Both the position numbers and the translations under genes were made by a program. 43,620 nucleotides of DNA from assembly GCA_021772935.1 (NCBI GenBank), contig JAJFLA010000048.1:1-43620 (forward strand), in the 5' to 3' direction. Shown one piece after another: positions 8,847 to 16,947 of the stretch. Origin of the DNA: Gammaproteobacteria bacterium. GTDB lineage: Bacteria; Pseudomonadota; Gammaproteobacteria; Xanthomonadales; SZUA-36. Every line of letters starts with the position of its first letter. Position 1 is the first letter of the stretch. Below the pieces are notes generated by a model. That model saw only the letters and a list, made by a program, of their open reading frames with translations, was not told where the DNA came from and searched no databases.

Positions 8847-9608
8847 ATGAATTCAATAAAAGAAACCGTCGGATATGCAGCTATTCTTTTTATTTCTATC
8901 GCCGGGATCGTCGGTATGTTGATGATGGATCCCATTGCACAAGATCCGGGGTATCATCAATTTTCTGATGGGCGAACGTTCTTCGGTGTTCCAAATTTCT
9001 GGAACGTGATATCCAATTTACCGTTTCTGATCGTAGGAACGATGGGGTTGCTCGGCGTGTATCGTTCAGGTCAGATCAAATATATTGTTGGTCTTAAACC
9101 TGCTTACGTCCTTTTTTTTGCAGGTGTCACACTGGTCAACTTTGGCTCTGGTTACTACCATTTGTGGCCGGGAAACGAAACACTGGTTTGGGATCGTTTA
9201 CCGATGACCTTTGCATTTATGGCTCTGTTCGCCGTGATTATTGGTGAATTTGCTTCGTTGAAAATCAGCAAGTTGGTTCTCTGGCCCTTGGTTGTTTTTG
9301 GTGTGTTTTCGGTGTTTTACTGGCACTTCACAGAAGCCGCCGGTCATGGGGATTTGCGGCTTTATGCACTGGTCCAGTTTCTTCCCATGTTGCTCATCCC
9401 ACTATTTCTTTTGTTATTTAAATCCCGGTTTACCAATACCGGTGGTTACTGGTTATTGTTGTTGGCATACCTGTTGGCGAAGGTCCTCGAGTATTTTGAT
9501 GAAGCTGTGTTCAATTCTCTGGGCATTATAAGTGGGCACTCGCTTAAACATATCGTGGCGGCACTGGGTGTGTTTTTTCTTCTGCGGGCTTATAAAAATG
9601 GGGAGTGA
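8847..9608 (+). CDS. Alkaline-ceramidase-like integral membrane hydrolase (CREST superfamily)
   Basis: A 253-residue multi-pass membrane protein with 7-8 hydrophobic segments. The zinc site of alkaline ceramidases can be read out: S101-x3-H105 (SGYYH), D116 eleven residues later (VWDRLPMT) and H231-x3-H235 (HSLKH). The spacing is the same as in human ACER3 (S77, H81, D92, H217, H221). The conserved PNFWNVISNLPFLIVG segment (49-64) is also a hallmark of bacterial members. The expected reaction is amide hydrolysis of a ceramide-like or related lipid in the membrane; the bacterial substrate is not known. ATG 8847 was preferred over a TTG at 8817. The gene stands alone. Confidence 0.85.
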   Translation: MNSIKETVGYAAILFISIAGIVGMLMMDPIAQDPGYHQFSDGRTFFGVPNFWNVISNLPFLIVGTMGLLGVYRSGQIKYIVGLKPAYVLFFAGVTLVNFGSGYYHLWPGNETLVWDRLPMTFAFMALFAVIIGEFASLKISKLVLWPLVVFGVFSVFYWHFTEAAGHGDLRLYALVQFLPMLLIPLFLLLFKSRFTNTGGYWLLLLAYLLAKVLEYFDEAVFNSLGIISGHSLKHIVAALGVFFLLRAYKNGE

Positions 9609-9710
9609 GTTTGCGAATAGCTGACACGAATAGCAGACAGAGCTTTTTGGCTTTCAATGAGAGTCGAAACAAGCTAAAGAAAATAGTGCCTGAAGTCGTT
9701 TACTGCACCT

Positions 9711-9815
9711 ATGAAAAAAACTATAAGGTTTCCTCTATTGTGTCATGCTAGATTAGTTGCTTTCTTTGTGCTTGTTTCAGCAACGATTGCTAAAAAGCAG
9801 CTTCATTTTTTGTAA
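9711..9815 (+). other. Short ORF with signal-peptide-like sequence
   Basis: ATG 9711 opens 34 codons (MKKTIRFPLLCHARLVAFFV... ending KKQLHFL). The composition is that of a signal peptide without a mature protein, and there is no clear SD. It is probably a remnant or chance; nothing else is visible between 9609 and 9844. Confidence 0.15.
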
Positions 9816-9844
9816 GCCAGTAATCTGATTAGGTAATAGAACTC

Positions 9845-10219
9845 ATGATTGAAGCAACTGCCCAACATTATGTCTGGAAGGACATTCCACGTGAGAAATT
9901 GAACAGCACCATCAGCCGTCGCCTGATAACTGGCGAAAACATGATGATCTCTCATATCTACCTCGACAAAGGTGGTGTTGTACCGAAACACAGCCATCAT
10001 AATGAACAAATAACTTATGTGCTGGAAGGTGCCCTGAAATTCCTTATGGGTGAAGACCAGAAAACAGAAATCATCGTAAGCGCTGGCGAAGTGTTAACCA
10101 TTCCACCCGATTTGCCGCACAGTGCGATTGCGCTGGAAGACACATTTGATGTTGATGTGTTTAACCCGCCTCGTCAGGATTGGTTGGATGGCAGTGATAC
10201 CTATCTGAGAGAAGGGTGA
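9845..10219 (+). CDS. Small cupin-domain protein
   Basis: A single-domain cupin of 124 residues. Motif 1 is visible as PKHSHHNEQITYVLEG with metal ligands H49, H51 and Q55 (or E54). Motif 2 is GEVLTIPPDLPHSAIA with H92. Such proteins are metal-dependent isomerases, dioxygenases or binding proteins; no specific activity can be read. It lies 21 bases before an SDR gene, so the two form a likely operon and may act on the same metabolite. Confidence 0.8.
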   Translation: MIEATAQHYVWKDIPREKLNSTISRRLITGENMMISHIYLDKGGVVPKHSHHNEQITYVLEGALKFLMGEDQKTEIIVSAGEVLTIPPDLPHSAIALEDTFDVDVFNPPRQDWLDGSDTYLREG

Positions 10220-10240
10220 AGCCAGTGAGAGGTATTTAAT

Positions 10241-11020
10241 ATGGATCTGAAAATTCAGGGTAAGTCCGCCATTATATGTGCCTCCAGCAAAGGGCTCGGC
10301 AAAGCTTGTGCATTGGCATTGGCCGCCGAAGGCGTGAATGTCCTGATCTGTGGACGCAACCAGGAAGCACTGGACGAGGCGGTTGTCGACATTGCTAGTG
10401 CTGCTGAAGGTGAGGTGCAATCAGTCGTCGCCGATGTGACCACGGAGGCCGGTCGCGATGCGCTATTCGCTGTTTGTTCAAAGCCGGATATCCTGATCAA
10501 TAATGCCGGTGGACCACCACCCGGCGATTTTAGAAATTGGGGGCAACAGGAGTGGTTCGAGGCGATCAACGCCAATATGTTCAGCGCGATCGATATGATC
10601 CGTCGCAGCCTTGACGGCATGAAAGCACGGCGATTTGGCCGCATTGTAAATATCACCAGCGTAGCCGTAAAAATGCCTGTGACCACTCTGGGCCTTTCCA
10701 ATGGTGCTCGTGCCGGTTTGACTGGTTTTATTTCCGGTATTGCCCGCGAACCCGCGCAATACAACGTCACCATTAATAACCTGCTACCCGGATACATTGC
10801 TACCGAGCGCATGTGGTCGGTACTCGAAGCCAGCGCCCGGGCTGCTGGACAGGAGCCAGAGACCTTCAATGAAACCATGTTCGGCTCAATTGGCGCAAAG
10901 CGGCCCGGTGACCCGGATGAATTTGGTGCGGTTTGTGCCTTCTTGTGCAGTCAGCAGGCTGCCTACATCACCGCACAGAACATTTTGATGGATGGAGGTT
11001 TATTTCCCGGTACGCTGTAA
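10241..11020 (+). CDS. SDR family oxidoreductase with non-canonical active site
   Basis: A short-chain dehydrogenase/reductase fold of 259 residues: nucleotide-binding ASSKGLG (14-20), DV at 65-66, NNAG (87-90), the active-site strand RIVNITS with S140, and the C-terminal NILMDGG segment typical of FabG-like enzymes. The usual Y-x3-K catalytic pair is not present: the aligned positions read S153-x3-R157 within GLSNGARAGLTGF. A divergent SDR subgroup often annotated as 3-oxoacyl-ACP reductase has the same S-N-x-x-R pattern, so this is probably not an artefact, but the mechanism is uncertain. It is paired with the cupin gene upstream; substrate unknown. Confidence 0.85.
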   Translation: MDLKIQGKSAIICASSKGLGKACALALAAEGVNVLICGRNQEALDEAVVDIASAAEGEVQSVVADVTTEAGRDALFAVCSKPDILINNAGGPPPGDFRNWGQQEWFEAINANMFSAIDMIRRSLDGMKARRFGRIVNITSVAVKMPVTTLGLSNGARAGLTGFISGIAREPAQYNVTINNLLPGYIATERMWSVLEASARAAGQEPETFNETMFGSIGAKRPGDPDEFGAVCAFLCSQQAAYITAQNILMDGGLFPGTL

Positions 11021-11144
11021 TTACTATACTAAATGGGCAGCCTGTTTCGTGATGAGCGACACTTCAATGTAACGATAATGTGACTTGCTAGGTCATTCGT
11101 TAAAATGGAAATACTCAAAGTCAGGTAAGGCGAGTGCTCAAAGC

Positions 11145-11170
11145 ATGAGGCAAGGTGTTTCTTGCCTCAT
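11145..11170. terminator. Hairpin between convergent genes
   Basis: Perfect 10-bp stem, atgaggcaag / cttgcctcat, with a 6-base loop (gtgttt), lying between the rightward SDR gene (ends 11020) and the leftward DUF3179 gene (ends 11177). The position suits a bidirectional terminator, but no T-tract follows on either side, so a Rho-independent mechanism is doubtful. Confidence 0.4.
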
Positions 11171-11190
11171 CTTGCCTCATCTTGCCTCAG
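11161..11190. repeat. Three tandem copies of a 10-bp unit
   Basis: cttgcctcat is repeated three times in tandem (the last base differs in copy three). The array covers the stop codon of the leftward gene at 11177-11179, and its first copy is one arm of the hairpin at 11145-11170. Slippage expansion is likely, and it determines where the protein ends (last residues AEAR). Confidence 0.8.
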
Positions 11191-12415
11191 CGATACGCGT
11201 GCTGCCTTTAAATAAAGCCCAACTGAACCAAAAAATCTTATTGTAATGGGGAACTGCCTGCAAAGATTGACCGGTATATGCACCATCTTTAGAAACGCCT
11301 GTAATTCCCCAGTGACTGCCGGATTGGGTATCAACGGCAAACGTATCGGCAGAGGAGCCATCGCCCGATTTCTGCTCGAAATCCAGAATCGTGCCATCAA
11401 TATTTCTCAAATAGACGGCGCCGATGTCACGTTTGCCATCATAAATGACCACTATTGGCTCACCACCGACCGTGTCATTGTGAACCGGGTGATCCTTCAG
11501 GAACGAAGTAGCGTACGCGCAGGTTTCACCATTCAATTCCACCCCGTATACAAATGACATGGCTGGTAAGCGAGCATCCAGTTTACCCTGAATGCGGTGC
11601 CACGGCTTGGTGCGGGCTGCCAGCTTGTGGATAGGGATCATCATGCCCAGCATTAGACCCACCATTTTGTCACGTAAGGCCTGGGCTGGTGCGTAATATA
11701 ACTTGGTATCTGGGTACAGTTCTTTCCATTCTCCCCAGGTTGCTATTATGGTTGGCAGAAAATCAAGCTGCTCACCCTTATCGGGGCCATGGATAACTTC
11801 ACCTTCCAATTGCTGAATGATGTTTCCTGTGTTGGCATCACGATAAATAATATTGTTGTTATAAGCTGTAATACAGCTCAAATCCATTTCTTTATCTTTG
11901 ATCTCATTCTTGAAAGCCATCGAGCTGTTACAAAGAATGCAGTAGGAAACAGTGACCGGAACACCACCCACCTTATCGGAACAAAAATGCGGTCTGGCAA
12001 TGCTGTCGCGGGAATACGCGCGTGCTTCTCCACCATGCGCGAGACCGATAACAACATCATCATCTTTGATCAATTTGTCAGCCGCATCAGTTGAGAGCAC
12101 TTCGGGGTTTGATGGCGGGCTCATAACGTAAGGAACGTAACCGCTCCAAAACATGAATGCCATCATGCCAATACTGATCAGTGCTGTTGTTAACCAGCTG
12201 CCATCGGCAGCCCCGGTTGCAGCTCTATAGAGCAGAAACGCAAAAGCAGTCGTGGTAATCACCCATAAGATACGACGATTTAGATATATTTTGAGCTGGG
12301 TGTCACGGCTGAAGTTTACGATATCTATCGTCATTGGGGAAAATGGCAGGAAAATAATGAGTATTGAACTCATCGCCACTGCGTATAAAATGACGTCCAG
12401 GTATTGGGTAAGCAT
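11177..12415 (-). CDS. DUF3179 domain-containing membrane protein
   Basis: Start ATG 12415 is chosen because GGAGG lies eight bases upstream on the minus strand; an ATG at 12430 lacks SD. The 412-residue protein has three to four N-terminal membrane segments (about 5-25, 47-65, 75-98) and then a DUF3179 domain of about 280 residues. Its signature is visible as GGVPVTVSYCILCNSSMAF (the usual form is V-x-Y-C-P-L-C), followed by FLPTIIATWGEWKELYPDT. DUF3179 proteins are extracytoplasmic and of unknown function; the two cysteines of CILC may form a redox or metal site. Its last codons run into a tandem repeat. A 38-bp palindrome separates it from the FadL gene upstream, so co-transcription is uncertain. 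Confidence 0.85.
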   Translation of the reverse strand: MLTQYLDVILYAVAMSSILIIFLPFSPMTIDIVNFSRDTQLKIYLNRRILWVITTTAFAFLLYRAATGAADGSWLTTALISIGMMAFMFWSGYVPYVMSPPSNPEVLSTDAADKLIKDDDVVIGLAHGGEARAYSRDSIARPHFCSDKVGGVPVTVSYCILCNSSMAFKNEIKDKEMDLSCITAYNNNIIYRDANTGNIIQQLEGEVIHGPDKGEQLDFLPTIIATWGEWKELYPDTKLYYAPAQALRDKMVGLMLGMMIPIHKLAARTKPWHRIQGKLDARLPAMSFVYGVELNGETCAYATSFLKDHPVHNDTVGGEPIVVIYDGKRDIGAVYLRNIDGTILDFEQKSGDGSSADTFAVDTQSGSHWGITGVSKDGAYTGQSLQAVPHYNKIFWFSWALFKGSTRIAEAR

Positions 12416-12447
12416 TTTTTCGACCTCCAAAACTATCGACTAACAAT

Positions 12448-12485
12448 GTCCCGGTAAATGGTTTTGAAAAACCATTTACCGGGAC
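12448..12485. repeat. 38-bp near-perfect palindrome
   Basis: gtcccggtaaatggtttt (12448-12465) is followed by two bases and its exact reverse complement up to 12485. An RNA copy would form an 18-bp stem with a minimal loop. It lies after the FadL stop codon and before the DUF3179 start, both leftward. A terminator for the FadL transcript is possible, but no U-tract follows, so an operator or mobile palindrome remain alternatives. Confidence 0.8.
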
Positions 12486-12526
12486 GGAAACAACGCTGGG
12501 TAACCTTCAAAGGGCCGCCTGGACGT

Positions 12527-13828
12527 CTATTTTATTAACCAGGTGAGTCCCATTCCGGCCGTCAACAACGAACCATTTGCGTGGAACGGTCCGAGTTCGG
12601 CGCCGCCATCAAAGGCATAGGAAGTATTCAGGTCCAAGCGAATATTGGTGCCAGGAATGTCATAACCGAGCCCAAGGGAGAAACTTTGCTGCCAATGACC
12701 ATCGGCAATGGTTGCTTGTGCCAATTGTAAGAACGTGGGGGTTACCGGCAGACTGGGTGGCTGGTTCGGATCCGCAAAGCCAGGATTTTTGACAAAGGAG
12801 ATGTTACCGAAGGAATTACCCAGGTCTTCCGCGTTCTTGGCTATCTTAGAGTTGTAGCTGTAGCCGGCGCGCAGGTATGCGTTACCGATCTTGTGTTGAC
12901 CACCGAGCGAATAGATGTACTGGTCTTTCCAGAAGGACGAGTAGCCTGCCGCGGAATCCCAGTTCTTGTAACGAAAGTCCAGCTCAATGAGTGTGTTCTC
13001 GGACCAGGCTTTGCTGGTAGCGATACCCAACTGTACTTCCTGTGGTTGCTCCAGTTTAAAATCTGAAAATACATCCGGGGCAGTTTCAATAGCGCCGGAG
13101 TAAGTAATACTGACCGGGGACTTGTAGGATGCACCAATAATCGCAGGACCAGCATCGTAAGTCATACCAAGGCTGCCGCCGATACCTAACTCATGAACCG
13201 TAGAACCACTTTCTGTCAGACCTACCTGCAGGCTTGCAATGGCAAATGTAAAGGTTGCGCCAACGCTCAGTTTGTCTGACACCTGGTAACCAACACTCAT
13301 ATTGGTTCCAAATAGACCAAGGTCAGCGATAAGATTTGGCAGGTTGGCAGTGTTACGCCATTCCGAGCCCAGGCCTGATACACCGGTGAGGCCAAAACCT
13401 GCTACCAGTTTGTCCGATAACCTTTGAATGACCACCGCGTGTGGCGCAACAGCGGTGGTAAATGATGAATCATCTTCAAATGGACCTGTTAATGCTGCTT
13501 GCGGGTTAAATGTACCCGCAGATGCAGTGCCACCAAAAAGGTCGGTTGGCTCACCTTTGGCATCCAGATCAGGAGAGGCATAGGTTGCACCTATGGTAAA
13601 CGCGTTTTTACCTTCCAACTGCGTTAACGTAGCTGGATTGGCAAATAGCATGGCGACTGGGTCCTGGGGACGGGCGATGCCCACGCCCTCCATGCCACCA
13701 GCTGCCGGGGTCAGGGTCAAATCAAACTCAGAACCGTGAGGACCCGCCTGAACGGCGCTGGAAAGTAAACTCAAAGATAAAACTGACAAGGTATAAATAG
13801 CGATAGGTCTAAGAAGTATATTCTTCAT
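12527..13828 (-). CDS. FadL/OmpP1/TodX family outer-membrane transport protein
   Basis: Outer-membrane beta-barrel of 433 residues for uptake of hydrophobic compounds (long-chain fatty acids in E. coli FadL, aromatics in TodX). Start ATG 13828 is preceded by GGAGAC; the frame extends 30 codons further without SD. Signal peptide about 1-28 ending AVQA. The mature N-terminus has the family hallmark segment: AAGGMEGVGIARPQDP followed by MLFANPATLTQLEGKNAFTIG. The rest alternates strands, as in AYLRAGYSYNS and SFSLGLGYDI, and the last strand is LLTAGMGLTWLIK. Cargo unknown. It is divergent from a DcmR-like regulator gene 428 bp away, which may control it. Confidence 0.85.
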   Translation of the reverse strand: MKNILLRPIAIYTLSVLSLSLLSSAVQAGPHGSEFDLTLTPAAGGMEGVGIARPQDPVAMLFANPATLTQLEGKNAFTIGATYASPDLDAKGEPTDLFGGTASAGTFNPQAALTGPFEDDSSFTTAVAPHAVVIQRLSDKLVAGFGLTGVSGLGSEWRNTANLPNLIADLGLFGTNMSVGYQVSDKLSVGATFTFAIASLQVGLTESGSTVHELGIGGSLGMTYDAGPAIIGASYKSPVSITYSGAIETAPDVFSDFKLEQPQEVQLGIATSKAWSENTLIELDFRYKNWDSAAGYSSFWKDQYIYSLGGQHKIGNAYLRAGYSYNSKIAKNAEDLGNSFGNISFVKNPGFADPNQPPSLPVTPTFLQLAQATIADGHWQQSFSLGLGYDIPGTNIRLDLNTSYAFDGGAELGPFHANGSLLTAGMGLTWLIK

Positions 13829-14256
13829 TTGATGTGTCTCCCAATGATGCCGAAAAATAGAGCCAAAAAACCGGTAAACTTCATGCAACCACGGCGCTCT
13901 GGTTTGATGTGTGTTCACGTCAGGAACATAACTAATTAAGGATGTATTTTGATATTCAAACTAAACTTCAATTTCTCATTTACTTTGGTAATGGCACGCC
14001 GTATTCGGGGAAAAATTCATAATACTGTACCAACAGGTTCGTTGCGTTAGCCATAAAATGTATGAAAAAACAACTAGATACATGAACTATCCCTGCGCGC
14101 TCTCGCCTTATCATACAACAATTTCCGTTTAAGGTATGATCTTTTATAGTCTTTAGCCATCTTTAATGATCTATAATAAGCAATATTGATGAATATTTCA
14201 GCTGATAGTATGCTGGATATCGGTACAACTAAGCTCAAACCATGGTGGTGGACCTA
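13829..14256. promoter_or_regulatory. Divergent promoter region between fadL-like and DcmR-like genes
   Basis: AT-rich 428-bp spacer between two divergently transcribed genes. It contains a dyad with 7-bp arms, atcatac (14110-14116) and gtatgat (14134-14140), separated by 17 bases, and a weaker one (atgtat/atacat) near 14060-14090. Either could be an operator for the HTH regulator encoded at 14257. No protein remnant or RNA gene was recognised. Confidence 0.3.
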
Positions 14257-15033
14257 ATGCCCAAAATTGAAAGTGAGTTTTTGAACGTCAGGCAGGCAGC
14301 ACAGTTTTTGAATGTCAGCGAAATCTCCATTCGCCGCTGGACCGATGCCGGCAAGTTGTCTTGTTTGCGTATTGGAGGCCGCCGCGAACGGCGTTTCAAG
14401 AAACGGGATTTGACCGACTTTTTAGAAATTCAATCGAGTTCGAGGGATGTTTTGCAAGACACTCCGCGAGCTAGCACTGACAATAATGCTTCCGGCATTC
14501 TGCTGGAAGGCATGGCTATCAGATACGGCAGCCACCTGTGCACTCTTTATGAAACCGACATTGGACGCGTCAAGCTCTCAGTGCCTTTCCTGGCAGATGG
14601 TTTACGGGCTGGCGACAAATGCTTTCTGGTCGCCTCTGCTGCAGCACAAAAGCATATTATTGGTGACCTGATGGAGATTTATTCGGACACTGGTTCAGCC
14701 ATTAGGGACGCTCGTCTGGTGGTTACCGACGGGGTCTTGACTGGCAACGATTTATACGAATACTTTGAGCAGGCCTTTCTCGCATGGGGTCGTCATGGTG
14801 GACAGCATATCCGGGTGCTCGGAGACATGGCCTGGGCGGTCGAAAAAGGCTTGAGCATGGATGATTTGATGGAATTTGAAATGCGTTACAATCATACACT
14901 GGCAAAAAAATTCGCGCTTGTGAGCTTGTGCCAATATGACGCGCGCAAGTTTTCAGGGACCACCATTGTTGGCGCACTCAAAAATCACGAAGACACATTT
15001 CAGTTTCCGCTATCGAGGTTTGTAGGGTTTTGA
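14257..15033 (+). CDS. Transcriptional regulator: MerR/excisionase-type HTH plus MEDS (DcmR-like sensory) domain
   Basis: A 258-residue protein. Residues ~8-55 (FLNVRQAAQFLNVSEISIRRW...RRERRFKKRDLTDFL) form an excisionase/MerR-like winged HTH that reads a DNA site. Residues ~80-250 match the MEDS domain (methanogen/methylotroph, DcmR sensory), beginning with the characteristic GSHLCTLYETD and continuing with the LADGLRAGDKCFLVA segment. The founding member DcmR represses dichloromethane dehalogenase; MEDS domains are predicted to bind small hydrocarbon derivatives. The start at 14257 (MPKIESEF) has a purine-rich GGTGG upstream; ATG 14242 is an alternative. Divergent from the FadL porin gene: a sensor-plus-hydrophobic-uptake pairing is plausible but inferred. 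Confidence 0.8.
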   Translation: MPKIESEFLNVRQAAQFLNVSEISIRRWTDAGKLSCLRIGGRRERRFKKRDLTDFLEIQSSSRDVLQDTPRASTDNNASGILLEGMAIRYGSHLCTLYETDIGRVKLSVPFLADGLRAGDKCFLVASAAAQKHIIGDLMEIYSDTGSAIRDARLVVTDGVLTGNDLYEYFEQAFLAWGRHGGQHIRVLGDMAWAVEKGLSMDDLMEFEMRYNHTLAKKFALVSLCQYDARKFSGTTIVGALKNHEDTFQFPLSRFVGF

Positions 15034-15083
15034 GTATCTGCTAACGCATAAACTTTTCCAAACTCCACGGATAAGTCTGTTTT

Positions 15084-15227
15084 CTACAGCCCACGGTGCT
15101 CAATAAGCATGACATCCAATTATTCTTCCAGTGCTTTGATTTGCAGGCTGACAGCGGGTGGGCTGAGAAATAACTCATCCATCAGGTGGGTCATTTTGTC
15201 CACTCGAGCTACTGAGTAAATATTTGG
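15084..15227 (-). pseudogene. LysR-type regulator, N-terminal HTH remnant
   Basis: Reading the minus strand from about 15227 gives NIYSVARVDKMTHLMDELF followed by LSPPAVSLQIKALEE, which is the conserved LysR winged-HTH signature (usual form L-S-Q-P-A-V-S-x-Q-I-K-x-L-E-E). The next codon, normally CAA or CAG for Gln, is TAA (15120-15122), then reading continues LDVMLIEHRGL before a TAG at 15084. So the frame has an internal stop and the effector domain is gone. It is a decayed LysR gene upstream of which nothing remains; it sits downstream of the GST gene that starts at 16341. Confidence 0.75.
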
Positions 15228-15594
15228 CTTAGATTAAAAAATAGTGATTTATACTGCCGGTAAATAATAATTACCGATCAATATAAAGACAATTTAAGAA
15301 AATGTTTGAGTTGCAAAAAGGTTTTTGGTTTACACAGAAATGTTGCTTGTGACAAGACTCTCAGGGGGCTGAATGCCGCTGAGATGGTTGGAGTCGTCCA
15401 TCTCATGAGCTGTCATCAAAGCTTGATTCCAACTCAGACCAAAATCACACCCGGCGCACAGTATGAATTTGCACGACGGTTGTGATATTGGCTGATAACA
15501 GTCGGTCTTTTTGCCAATTTACGGCAAACTCCTTTTACAATCGCTTTGATTGCAGGCAATTCACCATCAGGAATTTGCTATACCTGAGCAGCTA
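15228..15594. other. Non-coding spacer downstream of the GST gene
   Basis: AT-rich spacer. A hairpin gagatgg (15381-15387) / ccatctc (15398-15404) lies in a G-rich patch, and smaller dyads occur near 15510-15530. Nothing codes. The patch superficially looks like the 5' part of a thiamine-type riboswitch but lacks the second conserved half. Confidence 0.35.
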
Positions 15595-16341
15595 CTAACT
15601 AAAAACACCGGGAGTAACTTCTGTGCCTTTCGCCAGGGAAGTTTTACGGGTCATCGGGATGGGTTGGCCGGCTACACGCATTGCTCCGATCTGCATAATC
15701 GTTGCGCTAACTGGATTTGAATGTGGGCGTTCACTGATGGTGTCAAACCATTGCTTGATCCTGGGGTACATTTGCCATTCCGCATCACCGATAATTTCTC
15801 CGGCAACGTGGGAAACCAATTCGTGATAGGCCAGCAAATCCGGAAAGCTGATTTCATCACCACAAAGATATTTGCTTTTGCTCAGCCATGTGTCCAGATA
15901 TGTCAACGAATCATCCAGCGTATATCGGCCTTTTGCGATTTCCTTGGAGTAATCCTGTTTACCCCAGATACACTCTGCAAAGCGGGTATAAAAGAATGCG
16001 CCGGCGCCACGACGAAGGAATGAAGCGTGCCAGTGGCAGTATTGTTGAATTGTCGCTCTTTGTTGCGCAGTTGCTCCGAACCAGTTGGAGGGTGCATCAA
16101 ACTTTTCGTCGAGGTAGAAGGCTATGGCTGGGCTTTCCCATACAACGAAGTCGCCGTCAACAAGGATAGGCACCTGTCCTGTCGGGTTATATGCGTCTTT
16201 GAAGTCCTGTTGTTCATTAACACCAGTGATTAAATCAACAATCTCCTCTTCAAACGGAATTTCACATTCAAGCAAAAATTGCTGTACAGCCCGACACGGT
16301 TGAGATGTGGGGTGATGTAGAAAACGTATTGTATTACTCAT
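15595..16341 (-). CDS. Glutathione S-transferase family protein (theta-like)
   Basis: Cytosolic GST fold of 248 residues. The N-terminal thioredoxin-like domain shows TIRFLHHPTSQPCRAVQQF, the theta-type S-x-P-x-R pattern; NPTGQVPILVDGDFVVWESP includes the cis-Pro loop (QVP) and the glutathione-binding ES pair (about 66-68). The C-terminal helical domain holds YLCGDEISFPDLLAYHEL, the usual D-x-x-x-A motif. Start ATG 16341 is preceded by GGAG; ATG 16356 is an alternative. Likely role: glutathione conjugation or peroxide/dehalogenation chemistry on a hydrophobic electrophile. It lies near a second, unrelated GST gene and downstream contains a LysR remnant. Confidence 0.85.
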   Translation of the reverse strand: MSNTIRFLHHPTSQPCRAVQQFLLECEIPFEEEIVDLITGVNEQQDFKDAYNPTGQVPILVDGDFVVWESPAIAFYLDEKFDAPSNWFGATAQQRATIQQYCHWHASFLRRGAGAFFYTRFAECIWGKQDYSKEIAKGRYTLDDSLTYLDTWLSKSKYLCGDEISFPDLLAYHELVSHVAGEIIGDAEWQMYPRIKQWFDTISERPHSNPVSATIMQIGAMRVAGQPIPMTRKTSLAKGTEVTPGVFS

Positions 16342-16947
16342 AAGGGCACGCTCCATTTTTTGATTAGGTTAAATTTTTTATACTCATCAATTGACACCAG
16401 TCTGCCAGCTCAATACCGATATACTGGGGTGGTTAAAATGTTTTCAATAAAATCAAAATCTCGTATCTGGTTTTCGGTTCAAGCCCGATTTAAACAACGC
16501 TGAACCTATTTTTATTCCGTAGAAATCAAGCTATAAGCTGTTAACAAACACTGACCATGACGACGATCATGATCACATTAGTGATAAGCAATGTACAACA
16601 AAGATCAATTAAAATCATCAAAATAGTGTTTTGATTATTTTTTTAGGTAGCAATATTGTTACCGGGTTTCAGGATTTGGTGAGCAATTAACGAGATGAAT
16701 ACCGTTTAGACATCAACGAACCTGTTGAGAAAAATGGCCCGTCATCTAAGTAATTAGCAGGCACCAGCCAAGCGCAATGGTTGTCCATAATCCCCACACT
16801 ATTTGTTGACGAAAGCGGCGACAATTCCAGTCAGGATTAACGCAACTGTGCTCGCGTTACGCCTTGTCATGCGTTCACTAATTGTTTTGCGTTCTGGTAT
16901 TCGGTTATCTTGTCCTGATAATCTCATCACACGGTCAGGATCAAGAC
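16342..16947. other. 606-bp spacer between two divergent GST genes
   Basis: The left half is AT-rich and should contain the promoter of the leftward GST gene. The right half (16750-16870) contains short minus-strand frames with hydrophobic sequence (MTRRNASTVALILTGIVAAF, and WGLWTTIALGWCLLIT in another frame) that could be a frameshifted small membrane protein gene, but the evidence is weak. The promoter of the rightward GST should lie between 16880 and 16940. Confidence 0.3.

Noticed and set aside
15361-15420. Possible thiamine (TPP) riboswitch
   Set aside because: A CTGAGATGG block follows a G-rich stretch, but the second conserved half (ACCTGATCTGG region) is missing, and no thiamine gene follows. 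The hairpin alone is not sufficient.
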